A stretch of DNA of 64,000 nucleotides from Cryptomeria japonica (lineage: Eukaryota > Streptophyta > Pinopsida > Cupressales > Cupressaceae), in NCBI RefSeq assembly GCF_030272615.1, contig NC_081409.1:204845864-204909863 (forward strand), read 5' to 3'. Position numbers and translations under genes: made by a program. Shown piece by piece: positions 45,056 through 58,960 of the stretch (within the stretch, counting starts at the first letter, position 1; every line of letters begins with the position of its first letter). Under the pieces are notes generated by a model. The model did no database searches, was not told where the DNA came from, and saw nothing but the letters and a program-made list of their open reading frames with translations.

Positions 45056-47937
45056 CTATGACAGATCATCAAAATCGAGCCTCTTCGAAGCAGTACGTGG
45101 CTCTGCAGGTGGCTACACAAGGACAATTCAAATGTCGAATCATATATATTTTCTCAATATAACATCAAAATAACTAAATACTGAACTCTAAATTGTTTGA
45201 AGTTGAAATGTTGATTACCTCATCTCTGTCTTTTGCAATTGGGTGAGACTGAGGATCCGTGGGATGTCCTCAAGGAGGTTGTAACTGGTAAAACAACATT
45301 AATACATGTTAATAACATATATGTCAAATAACACATAATAAATAAAAATGAATAAACTAAAAAACTAAAGCATACCAGAGCCTCAGATGGATATGGTGTG
45401 GTCGTCGGAGGCAAAGTCATAGATGAATCAGCTACGACCATTTCCTATATCCATGGTAAGTGATACAAAAGGAGTTAAATAGACGGTTTCAACTTCGTTG
45501 TGCACTTAGTGAAAATGAGTTGATCTAAGACAAACATACCTTTTCCCTTCGTCGTGTTGGATCCCATAATATATGTGTAGGACTTCTACTGAAATGGAAT
45601 GGTAGAATAACAGTAGGAAGTTTGGAAGGGGACTGTAATAGTTTAAAGACAATCATACAAGTTAATAACCCAAAGTTGTTGACAAACTAGATAAGCAAAT
45701 ATTTTTAATATATGTAGAAAAAATGCACGCCGAAGCCTCATATAGTTCTCCTATAACCTTAGGAGGCCTAGTCAAATCTAATGCACCTATTACCATTTCT
45801 TGTATGAAAAATGATATAGACATAAAAAGGATTTAGTTATTTCGAACAAGCAAGAATGCAATCCAAAGTGAATATGAAGATATCACCTCTTCCCTCTATT
45901 GAACCTCATTGACATCAGGTGCATTCATTAATTCCGTAAACCCCATATGTTTCTGTATATAGAACAAATAAATTAAGTTCATTTATCAATATCTATGTAT
46001 ACATATTTAATCATAATACATTTCAACAATTGAATTTAAATTATAGTGAATTACCTTCTATCGTTTGGGTGCCCGAGAGGATATCTTTTTCTGCCTTGGA
46101 GTGCTAGAGGATGGCTTTCTCACATGAGATGTCCTCGAGGTAGGTGGGGTAAACTAACGGAAAAAATTAACATAAGGGAAAAGAGCATGTATTTAATATA
46201 TCACTTAAGTAAAAAATATATAAATCTAAATGGCATCACATAGCTATCTTAGCTAAAGTCAATGGTCAAAAGCGTGATATCCTCAAGTTGGGACATCTCA
46301 GCCACTGATAAGCCCTACAAAATATCAAGTAATGATACATATAATCAAGAAAAGATATTTTGAAACCAATGTATTATTATATTTTTAATAAATTTACAAA
46401 TCTTTACCTTTGGTGGTGAAACTACTCGTGACCGTGGAGTCGACTGAATAGTATGTGGTGTACTCCCACCACCTGCTGCACCCTGCAATGTATTTTATTT
46501 ATATGTCACTTTAAATTATTCTAAAAATTAAAATTCATTTCTTTTTATAAGATTTAGTCACTTAATTGATAACATGTCATAAACAGAATTAAATGCACCC
46601 ATGTCTGATAGAGAGGGTACAACATATTGAGCAGTTTGTCGGTGAGGGCCACATCCTTTGCAGTGGAAGCATGGCATCTACTCTCACAACATATACTTGA
46701 ATGAGATGTCGAACCATCCTCGTCCACGTCAATGTCTACACCAGAACATACACCCTGGCAGGTGGGGCACATATGCTGAATGGGCTGGCTCGTGCCAAAT
46801 GATGCATGAGGTGCTACTGATGAAGGAGGTGCCGCTGAGGAAGGAGGTACTACTGATGAAGGAGGTTCCATTGAGGAAGGAGGTGCTACTAATGAAGGAG
46901 GTTCCACTGATGAAGGAGGTGCTACAGGTGCTGGTACATCCTCTCCTCCGACCAGTTGTGTGCCATGCCGAACAATGACATCAGTCAATGATGTAGCTGC
47001 TTAAAGAGTTTGTAATTCCATAGAATCCTTCAAGGATATAGGGACAATGACATGAACCATGGGTTTAGGAGCTGTACCCCTCCTATGCTGTGGGTCTACC
47101 ACCCTATAGCCCCCAGATCTATCCTGTGCAGAGCCTCTCCCTCTACCCTGAAATTTTCGGATGTAATTTGACTTCTCGCCGAGGATAAACTCACAATACA
47201 ACTTTCTCAAAAAATATAGAGGCACCTCCCAATTATTAGAAGGTGGTTGGTCAAAGACCATATACCATCTATCCCAAAAATCTTCTTTCAACCTAGCATG
47301 AACACACCAATGTATAGGAAACCGAGTCGTATTTAGTTCTAGGTTGTTACTGGTAACAGGATTGGCGAAAAGAGGACATATATCAGCATAAACCTATGCC
47401 CTTTTTCTTCACTTGATCATATGACAACCCATCCTCATAAAATGTTCGACATATATCCCTCCATGAACCCCATTTCGTAACCTCCCTAGATACCTCATTT
47501 GCACTATTAGCCATTGTTTCTAGTGTTCTAGCGAGGGTTGAGTGGTGCTCAAGCCTAGAGGTCCTCAACCTATTGACCAATATAAAAATTTGGGCACTAT
47601 TTTGTGTAAGATGATTGATGAGATCCTCTTGTGTGGCATCTACATGATCTAATGGAGGACGTGGAGGGTTTCAGGGTGGTGGTGGTTGTTGAGGAGCAAC
47701 ATTTTCAGGATTTTGAGGGTTTTCTTGTTGCTCTTGTGCAATGTTAACATGGTTTTCTTATGTTGCTTGTGCAGGAGGAGGTCTTTGTTGTCTATTTCAT
47801 TTTTGGGGATTGCTTGAAAAATCTGACATCAAATTAATAAAAACAAAGCTTAAATCAATTAAAAAACCCTACTTTAATTAAAATGCAAACAAAAATAATC
47901 AAACAAATCAAAGCTTACCTGTTCGACGGGGTGCCAT
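45056..47937 (-). pseudogene. Multi-exon gene paralogous to 31972-41881
   Basis: Exon 1 is 47919-47937 (MAPRRTG, donor GTAAGC); exon 2 starts at 47821 after a GT-AG intron. Exon 2 carries several stops (including a TGA near 47789 and another near 47670) and then a long readable part: LINHLTQNSAQIFI-VNRLRT, KEDFWDRWYMVFDQPPSNNW, KLYCEFILGEKSNYI. The match to FWDRWWMVFNKPPNNN and KLYAEFVLHKHVNY in the inner element's gene is clear. A run of hexapeptides of the APPSSVEPPSSM type spans 46800-46930, followed by CPTCQGVC, a possible Cys pair. Short exons follow near 46490-46425, 46315-46250, 46150-46070, 45955-45890, 45800-45730, 45640-45545, 45440-45375 and 45290-45225, and the last ends TASKRLDFDDLS at stop 45056. 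Function unknown; non-functional as it stands. Confidence 0.65.
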
Positions 47938-48252
47938 TGTTGAAAATTGCTCTCAATGTTGGGAAAATCCAAAATAGTCACAAACCCGTGCGGGTTCTCA
48001 GCTTTTTTTGCTTCTCCTTGCTACTATTCCATGGGTTTTGGCATTGAAAATGACCAAAACCCGTGGCCTACACAAAAGAAATATGTTTCTCAAAACCCAT
48101 ATGGGTTTTGAGAAACTTTTAATTCTTTATTAAAAAAATGTTCCTCAAAACCCGTACGGGTTTTGAGGAACTTTTGGTTTTTAAATTGTTTTTTCTCATT
48201 TTTTTTTGGCATGTGGCCACTTTTCTGTTCACCATCTTGGTGCATTTACCCG
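47938..48252. repeat. AAACCC...GGGTTT palindromic repeats and right inverted end
   Basis: Palindromes ACAAACCCGTGCGGGTTCTC (about 47980), CAAAACCCATATGGGTTTTG (about 48094) and CAAAACCCGTACGGGTTTTG (about 48147) lie upstream of the gene at 45056-47937. The last two sit in repeated spacers with AGGAACTTTT-like words. 48203-48252 is the inverted partner of 19812-19862. Confidence 0.75.
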
Positions 48253-51248
48253 TATCTCAATCTATTCTTTTCATATTTGTATGCATTCTCTCCAGAATCT
48301 CACACCTGCATATACAAGAGGGAAAAAAATTGTTGGGTTGATAGGGGTTTGTGTAGATTAAAAACCAAGTTTGGAATTAACCCTATGATGAATGAAATAG
48401 AAAATAGAGTGTGCCTTAATGGGGAAAAGGCTTGATCTAGAATTAAAATACTTAATTTAAATGATATACCTTTATCTTCTTTGCCTTGAAGTCTTTATAA
48501 AAATGTGTAGTTAGAAAGTCGTGAAATTACTTGACACTCACAAGATAAAATGGCGATAGATTGCAAAGAAAACATGAAAGTCTTCAATCGATTTAATAAA
48601 TAGATACAACAATATCTATGTAAAAACTAGATTGAGAATACTAGAAGTAATCTGACGAACCTAGTTGCTGAAATATTAGTATGTAGGCTTGGTTGTTTAG
48701 TATTATTATGCGAGAGCTTTGATCCCTACAAAGTGGGTCTTTCTCCATGTTATGATAATGTAGCTAATTATTTCCCTAAAAAATATCTTTCTATTAGTTA
48801 TCCACTTAGAATGACCTTCATTTTCTACATTACAAGGTTAATTCATTTTGCTTATTATTTTATTACTGCACTCTAGTTGTTAAAAGTATAATCCTATTGT
48901 TAATCTTGGAGAATTGTGAATATTATGTCAATTGAATTGGATATTTTTACATTGCTCATTACTAAGAAAGGTGAAATGAATGATAAAAATGACCATTAAT
49001 TGGTATATACATTTATTATAAATTCATCACATGTGTATCTATTGTTTGAAGGTTGGTGGTAAATACTAGTGGAATCATATACCTTTCCTTTGGTAAAGGT
49101 CTCATTTATAGAAATGACAAGTCAGGTATTAGTAGAAGTAATCGAGAAATATTGAAGGTTTTATTAATGAACTAAAAATAAATAACATTTAAAAAATAAG
49201 TTATATAGTGATATTTATAGCACAAAATAAATTGATATTAATATTAGGTGTGGTATCATGAGTAGAAGTGCCCAGAATTTATTATTGATAAGATGGGTGA
49301 TGTTTTGTGAATGGATGAAATGATGTTGGCTCATATCAAGTGCTAATTGTGCTCAATTTCCAGATAGATCTTGTTACATGATGTCTTGTCATGAAGTACA
49401 ATGCCATAATTGTAATGATGTAACGTGTTGTTACTTTATTGATAGAAAGAAGTTTCTTGTGAATAGATGCAAGGTGATGGATTTTAGCTACATCTTAGTA
49501 GTCATTTTAAGTGATATCTATGGGTATGCAAAGAAATATTTGACAAAAGTTCAATAGAAAATAAGCTTAATTTTCTCTTTGGTAGTGGTTACATATTTGA
49601 AAGCTAGACTCAAAATCATGTATTTCATATGATCGAATTTTTTAAAGATTCTATCTGTAAGTGCTTCAAATTTTCAGTTGAATTATGACAAACGTTGAAT
49701 TTTAAGGAAAAAAACTTCCACTTTTTGGCCAAATCGTGGACTTAGAATTTCTTAATCCTATCCAATTTAAGATACAATGTAGATTTCATGGCACTATACA
49801 AGATATTTTGATGACTTTATGTATGCCTACATAACCTTATCGAGATCAATACATATACATATCTTTTATATATTCATAGCTTATATAATTTTAATGGTTT
49901 GTACATATTCTATCTCTTTAAACTTCCCTTTGTCCCCCTCTCTATCACTATTACTATCATATGTCTATGGTGTGCATATGGGTTGAATAGTGTATATGGA
50001 ATAATATCATACACATGTCATACACTTTGAATGAAGCATGTGCCATGGCTAGTGTGTATCAAACTTTTATGACAATGTGTGTAGTTTTCTAATTCACACA
50101 TCATGACCACGAATTTTATATGAATCGTGTAATGAAATATATGTGATTGTATTATATGAGAATTTTATTGAAGGTTTTAGTTTCATCTATGTCATTTTGT
50201 CATATGGGTTTTGTTTGAATGTTGGCTCAAGAACTTACTGTGTCCTTAGTGTGCTTGTGGATGCATTAAAGTTGAGTGGAATTGACTCTTATGAATGATA
50301 ATTGTATGAATTTTTCATTAAAATTTTAATGATGATTATTTCACTAAGTTGTACATGTGTTTTATTTCAAGGTTACATCATGCATTGTAATTGAGTGACA
50401 TTGAATCTTATAAATGATGATTGTATAAATTTTGTATTAAGGGTATGATGACATATTTCATTGACTTCTATGAACTGTTTTCAACATTCTATAGAAATAT
50501 ATTTCTAATATTTGTAATGGACTTAAATGTCGACACCCAATATTCAATTGACCTAGTTTTGGTTCTATAGTGCTCTATGACCTTTATTAATAAATAAGTC
50601 TAGTCTGATCTTACTTGCTTAATCACCCTTCCTCTTCATGGTAAAATTCTTTATGTGTATGTTATTCCTTAGCATGTTCCATTTGTTCTCATTATAATGT
50701 GTAAATTTTGCACATTCACATGTGCCCGTCCCACTTACACATTTTTCTCTCCTTTGCTCATTCATGCTTATGACACGATAAATTATCTACCATATGTGTA
50801 TCCTCATTTTATGTACCATGCATCCTTTGTGCACCTTTGATTAGTGCCTAAACCTTAATAATATAAAAATAAGTATTCTTATTTGCATGTAGAATATTTA
50901 ATTGGCATAGGATGCTCAATCATTAAACAACCCAAGAAAGAGTGTGATCCCCTACTAACAAATAGAAATGATTATTAGTACCACCCTTTATTCTCTCTAA
51001 TAAAATAGTCTCAACCAAATCTCCCCTACTTGATGTCCATATTCTAACATGTCTAAATTTGTTCTATTCTTCTTTCTTTAACCTCTCCTAGGCCATACAC
51101 CATCCTCTTCTATTGGGTTTTTTCTCTCTTTCTCAAGCTTGACTCATATATATAGGTTTCAACTCATTTATCTTTTCATATAATTTCTAACCCTTTTCTT
51201 CTTTTCATGGGTTTAACCCTCCTACACCTAACTTAAAGAACTCAACAC
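48253..51248. other. AT-rich intergenic DNA, no gene recognised
   Basis: About 3 kb with no long frame, LTR or inverted repeat that I can see. 48320-48400 has a diverged direct match at 17930-18050. Confidence 0.5.
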
Positions 51249-53086
51249 AAAATATGACTCTTAGCAATGTTGGGATAAAATATGCAAATGATGTATTTAG
51301 AAAGAATGCATTCCATTTTGGCACATACACATAAGTTCAATTTCACAAAAAAAATGACAAAGTATATTATTAAGGGACCCCACATATTGTTGTAGATCTA
51401 CAAACATTCCTAGATCCCATAAACACTGCGAACTACTTTGTCAAAGTTTGGTAAGTGTTTTCTCTTATCTCGCTTAAGAGACTATCAAAAGATCATATAT
51501 TGGAAGGTCTATGACACTTGGGGAATGAAACATGGGTTCTCCATTAGTATCCATCCACATATGATGACATTTTGAAATAGTCATTATGGCCCCATAATAT
51601 TAAGAAGATAAAATATGGCTCTTGACAACATTAATATGAGTGTAAATGAAACATTCTTACAAGAATGCATTCTATGTTGGCACAATCAAATGAGTTAAAG
51701 TAAAAAAAACCAAGATAAGTACTGTGAAGGGACACTACATCTAGTTTTAGGTCAGAACAAATAAACTCCAGGTCCCACAAACTTTATATCTCTTATAATA
51801 TTGTTGAAAACCCTTAGCTTGGATAAATCAAAACACTTGGGAAAAAAAGGCCCCCTTTAGCATTGGTCTACCCACCTTGACATGTTCACTTATTTAATTT
51901 GATCTTGTGGTGTGAATAGCACAAATATAGCTCTCAGATAAATTATGATTGACATAAATGACATATAAATTGTAAGAATTTGTGTTTGTGGTTGGCATGA
52001 ACAAACTTGTTTGAGTTGATAAAAATTAAGAAATTTTATTATAGAAAGACACCACATATAGCTATATATGTATAAACAAAACATTCTTATGCCCCATGAA
52101 ATTTGAGAAATACTTATAAAAGTTTGATAATTTTTTCTTCTTAAATGTCTCTCAAGAGAATTTTCCATAACTGGGTAACACATATTGATCATGTCACTTG
52201 GAGAATCAAATAGGGTTTCCTCTAGAATTCATTGAACCACCTTAACATGTTTGTGCAATCAATTTAGCCCCATGATACATAGAAAACAAAATATGGCTCT
52301 TGAAAATATTAGGTTAAATGTCAATGATACATTTTGTAGAATACATTCTTTGTTTGCATACTCAAATGAGATCAAATTGATGAAAATTGAGAGAGATTAT
52401 TGTGGAGGGAACCTATATCTAGTTGTAGGTCTAGAGGTAACATTCATAGGTACCACAAACTTAAAGAATTGTTTTGTCAATTTGGTAGTTTTTGACCAAT
52501 AGGTCAATAAAAAGAATTTGTTAGAACCCATGGTCTAGATGAATTTAGACATCAAGAGAATGAAATGAGGCCTTCTCTATAATTCATCCACGCATGACCT
52601 TGATGCTGGAAGAATCAAAGTGACCTCACAATGTAAATAATATAAAATATAGCTCTTAACAACATCAGGTTAAACACAAATGAGACATTTTACAAGAATG
52701 AATTCTTTGTTACAATAATTAAACGAGTTTGATTGTCAAAATAATTTAAAAGGTTATTATGGAGGAATTTCACATAGATAAATATAACTCTAAATCAGAA
52801 AATATTAGATCCCACAAGCTTTGAGCCCTACTCTTTCAAAGTTTGACAATTTTTTCTCTTAGGCCTCTTAAGAGATTTTGTTTGGAGTCTGTAGCTCAAA
52901 TGGATCGAAACATCTAGGGAGCCTAATAGGGCTTCCCCTAATATTCAACCACCCACTTCAATATGTCATTATAGTTAATTTGACCCCATAACATGTGAAG
53001 AACATAAAATATGACTTTTGGCAACATTAGTTTGAATGCGAATAAAATATTTTGCAAGAATATATTCCTTGTTGGCATGGTTAAAT
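51249..53086. repeat. Very old array of about 360-bp units
   Basis: The landmark AAAATATGGCTCTT recurs at about 51250, 51610, 51923, 52288, 52644 and 53006, i.e. periods of 313-365 bp. Units also share CAAGAATGCATTC-TTGTTGGCA, GGTCCCACAAACTTT and a TTTGACAATTTTTTCTCTTA, GGCCTCTTAAGAG segment. That last segment corresponds to TTTGACAATTTTGAGCACTT, AGGGCGCTCAAGGGA in the young array at 28567-31520. The array is much more AT-rich and diverged than the other two. Confidence 0.75.
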
Positions 53087-53512
53087 TATGCATGCATGCA
53101 ATAACATACATACATCAGAGGGGCTTCACTGACTAGGCAATATTATATCACGTGCATTCATATTGGGGGGTTTAATATCCAAAAAATGAGGGCAAAATAT
53201 ATTGTCCATCGATGAAAATAGGGGGATTTTTAATTTGGGCTATGAAAAAATACAATATTTGGCGAAAATAGGGGGGCTTTTAATTCAGGCTATGTATTGG
53301 GAGGGGGTTACAAAAAGGAGTTTAGGAGAATATTTTTTCAAAATAGGGGGATTCTTTAGTATGCCATGAATGTACGTGCTATAACCTAGGTTCCCTAAGT
53401 GAAGCCTCCATGACATACATACATTCATGCATGAATGTATGCACATGCACACACATATATACATACATACATTCATGCATGAATGTATGTGCATGCTCGC
53501 ACACAAACACAC

Positions 53513-53560
<48 letters not shown>

Positions 53561-53585
53561 ATACACACACACACACACACAATAT
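53087..53585. repeat. Palindromic ATACATTCATGCATGAATGT and microsatellites
   Basis: ATGCATGCATGC at 53091; two copies of ACATTCATGCATGAATGTAT at about 53421 and 53468; then (CT)n 53517-53558 and (AC)n 53562-53582. 53160-53350 has three loose GGGGG(A/C)TTTTTAAT repeats. The Cys/Val and Ser/Leu frames are artefacts. Confidence 0.85.
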
Positions 53586-54205
53586 TAAAATAAACTAAAT
53601 AACACACAAAACCACATATACATAGATATGTAAAACTCTATCCTACAACTTTACCTATATAATCAATTTAAATTCTCATGACATAAAATTTGATAATGGA
53701 TTTTGTTGACTCTTTAATAGATTGTAATATGTATACATATATTGCAATTTTTATAACATAAAACCTAATTTATTTAAATCTCACTTATTTATATTGCACA
53801 CTCGTCTATTTTTATTTATATACATAAATAAAATAAGATTTTTTAAAAACATGATACTTAATTCATTTATTTTAATGATACAATTATAAGCAAAATAAGA
53901 TTCATTGACATAGTCTCTACTTTCTCATTTAAAAAATTATGAGAAAACACACTTAATTTATCTATAAAAAATAATATATTTATAAGATTTCTATTAACAA
54001 AAACTATTTTTAATTGTAAATTAAAAAATATTTAAGAATATTACAAAATATATTCAAATTCTTAATAAACCTACTCTTAAAGTACATAAAATGACTTTAT
54101 TAAAGCGACATTTCTTCCACAAAACTCAATTTAACAACTTATCTACAACTTCTCAACCTTTAAAAAGAGAAAAAATGTAAAACGTTGCTTGGTTAAACGC
54201 AAATT
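53586..54205. other. 3' flank of peroxidase 2
   Basis: AT-rich, no gene or repeat recognised. It should contain the transcript 3' end; TTTATT-type A-rich signals are too common here to pick one. Confidence 0.4.
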
Positions 54206-56357
<2,152 letters not shown>

Positions 56358-56404
56358 TGGAAAGAACAGGAAGCTTTTCTTTTTGCACCCAGTAAAGAAC
56401 CGGG

Positions 56405-56425
56405 GTGTGGGTATCTATTTAACAG
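56405..56425 (-). promoter_or_regulatory. TATA-like box of peroxidase 2
   Basis: Minus strand GTTAAATAGATACCCACAC at about 56406-56424. The paralogue has GTTAAATACCCACAAC in the matching place, so the core is conserved. Confidence 0.5.
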
Positions 56426-57379
56426 CGGCGAAAGCGTGAAAGTCACAGGCAGGCTGGGTTGAAAAAGCCAAGTGGGACCAAACAGACATGATCGGATTGC
56501 TAACTTACTACTTTTCATTTTTTTAACGTGAGTGAGGAAAATCCCCACACCGTAAGAAATCCGTTCAGATCTGAATTCCATCTATAGAGGGAATGTTTTC
56601 TATTTTAAAATAGGGCCGCAGTCAAATGCTATCAAAATTGTTTGCAGCGATATGATGGGTAATTTAAATTGAAAAATCCCACAAATAAATCATTGCTATC
56701 AAAAAGTTTCCCCGAAACTTCATTGGAGTTTCACTGTTTTCTCCACTGAGGAGGAGAAAGTCATCATTGTTGTTTGTGGGTGCAATTGAGTGGGAAAGCC
56801 CGTTCAATTTCAATTTCAGAACGTCGCAAGATTCTTTGTCCCCCACTCAACAACTTTATGCGGTCCAGAAAATTTAGAACTGAATTGTCTTTCTGCCTGC
56901 GGGGCAAATCTCAAAGAAAAATAGTTTTATCTAGGAAAATAGTGTTCATCTTATGTAAAATGTATTAATTAGCCTCTGTGGCGAATCCTAATTAGTCGTA
57001 TCCAGGAATACAGAAATTCTCTACTTGCATAGTCGCATTCGCAACCTGTATCGTGATGATGCTTTAAAACTTATGAAGAAGAATGATGGGGTTATTTCTA
57101 CATGCAAGACATTCAAGGGAAAACTAGAGAATTGATCAACTAAGAAGATTAAGAAGTTGCACACAGAAATGACCTTGAATATGCAAACAAGACGCTAAAA
57201 TTTCCTTCAGCAGATGGTAAATTATGATAAAATTATTATTATTATTTTGATCGGTTATAAGGTTTTTTAAGCCTAGCTCTTAGTCTAGTGAGGTTACAAA
57301 TATGGGATCTCATCTTTGACATTAACACAACAACAATAATCTAGAATCTCGAGAATGATAGTTTAATAGGGGCCCACAA
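56426..57379. other. Upstream flank of peroxidase 2
   Basis: No gene or repeat that I can support. Short frames here are not conserved with the flank of copy 1. Confidence 0.4.
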
Positions 57380-57750
57380 TTCCCGCGAGCACATCAACCT
57401 ATCGAGGGCTTGGCACTAACATGAAAACCTATGAGGGTTTGGCACATGTATGAACACATGTGTAACCACTGGCATGAACGCCACAACGGTTCACAATCAG
57501 CACAATGCCCACGAGCACACCAACCCAAAAAGGGTTTGGCATAGGCATGAACACTTGTGTAACCATCAACATGAATGCCACAACGGTTCACAATCAGCAC
57601 AACGCCTGTGTAACCATTGGCATGAATGCCACAACGGTTCACAATCAACACAACGCCTATGAGCACACCAACCTAGTGAGCATTTGGCACAAGCATGAAC
57701 ACCTGCGTAACCATTGGCATGAACGCCACAATGGTTCACAATTAGCCTAG
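57380..57750. repeat. Tandem repeat, irregular units of 60-125 bp
   Basis: A block GTAACCAT-GGCATGAA, GCCACAACGGTTCACAATCA, GCACAA occurs four to five times between 57463 and 57740. Some copies are separated by GAGCACACCAACC-A-AG-G, GTTTGGCA. Both strands give open frames (His/Asn- or Cys-rich) that follow the repeat and are probably not genes. Confidence 0.85.
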
Positions 57751-58390
57751 TTGGGATTTGAACCTTGGCAACACCATAAAAAATGCCACAACTTAACCAT
57801 CACATTACAGGATGAACCCAAATCCATTTGGCATTATAATAAAATCAATATTATTTATACTCCATAATAGAATAAGGTAGCTAAGAGGAATAATTGTACA
57901 CTCATAGAGATGGTCTGGTGTATGTTGAACCTAGGAAGTTACCTAAGTATATTTGGGAAGAAGTTATGCATTATACTTGCTATGTTGTTAATTAGGTGTT
58001 AAAAAAGGCTTAACAAAAGATATGAATTCTAAGATTGTCTCACCTCAAATTCTTTGGGTGTGCTTTCTAGTAGACATAAATAATTAGAACGTGAAGAAAC
58101 TAGATGCAAAGTGTCACAAGTATCTTTGCTAGTTATAGTGCATGTCCACACCTAAAATCAATCATTTACATTTGATCAATTTTATCTCGATTCTTCTAAA
58201 TTTTTAGCCACATATTAATGAAATTATATTCTCATTATTTGATTAATATTCCCACGATAATCTTGTTATTCTATTCTTCATCCAAAAATCATTTTTTATG
58301 TTCCCCAAGCTTTCATAATTATTTTGTCTAGCCTAATGTTCCTCTTTCTCTGAATTTATTTAGTTTTGCCTTTTTGGGCATTGAAGAAGT
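57751..58390. other. Intergenic, no gene recognised
   Basis: AT-rich. 57880-58140 contains TATGTTGAACCTAGGAAG and TGTCACAAGTATCTTTGCT, faintly like a decayed retroelement tail, too short to assign. Confidence 0.35.
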
Positions 58391-58731
58391 TGAGAAATAC
58401 AACTTCAAATATCCCAAGAACACCTGGAAGCAAAATACCTATCACAAGAGAAGAATGGAGGCAAAAAACAATAATGGCTCTGAAGAAAAAGATTATCATT
58501 CAGAGAGGGAATTGAATAAAAAGTACATTACAATCCTTATAAAAGGATAATATACAACCCTAAAGTTGTGAAACCCTAAAGAAACCCTAAAGGGATAAAG
58601 TGTATTTAATAAATAGAATAATTATCAAATACTTACCATATTATTAAATGCTTAAGTTTAGCTTAAGCATAGAGAATAATAGACTAATAATTAAACAAAT
58701 AATTATTAGCTAATGCATGATAACTCTGACA
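58391..58731 (-). repeat. 3' LTR of the copia element
   Basis: The start is clear (TGTCAGAGTTATC directly after the polypurine tract). The end is a guess at ...ATTTCTCA, about 340 bp, a normal copia LTR length. Confidence 0.55.
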
Positions 58732-58960
58732 CCCCCCCTTAAGATGAACTTAGGGAGTAGCTAAAAAACTAAATGCATGAAACAAAAAATGCTACTACAT
58801 GATGAAGGCAAATTTGGGTCCTGGCAACAAGGCCTAATGAGGTACCCAATCACAACCAAATCTCTATAAACCTGAGAAACAGAGAAAACTATGAGGGAAA
58901 AAACTCTACTCCAAAAAGAGATGGAAAAACATGCTAAAAAAAAATGAAGGAAGGAAGGCC

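Larger units (their letters stand above)
19812..48252. mobile_element. Outer giant element (hypothesis): inverted ends around a nested unit
   Basis: The segment 19812-19862 (GGGTAAGTGCACCAAGATGG, TGAAC, then GTGGCCACAT) recurs in inverted orientation at about 48203-48252. Inside each end are palindromes of the AAAACCC-ATGGGTTTT type (20670-20850 and 47985-48175). At the right end lies a minus-strand multi-exon gene (45056-47937) with decayed 360-bp units beyond its 3' end (43800-44375), the same order as in the inner unit. The left half has no visible transposase-like gene. The reading as one element split by the inner unit is inference; alternatives are separate insertions of related repeats. 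Confidence 0.4.

Noticed and set aside
53285-53598. Cys/Val-rich and Ser/His-rich frames
   Set aside because: They arise from CT and AC microsatellites and ACAT palindromes.
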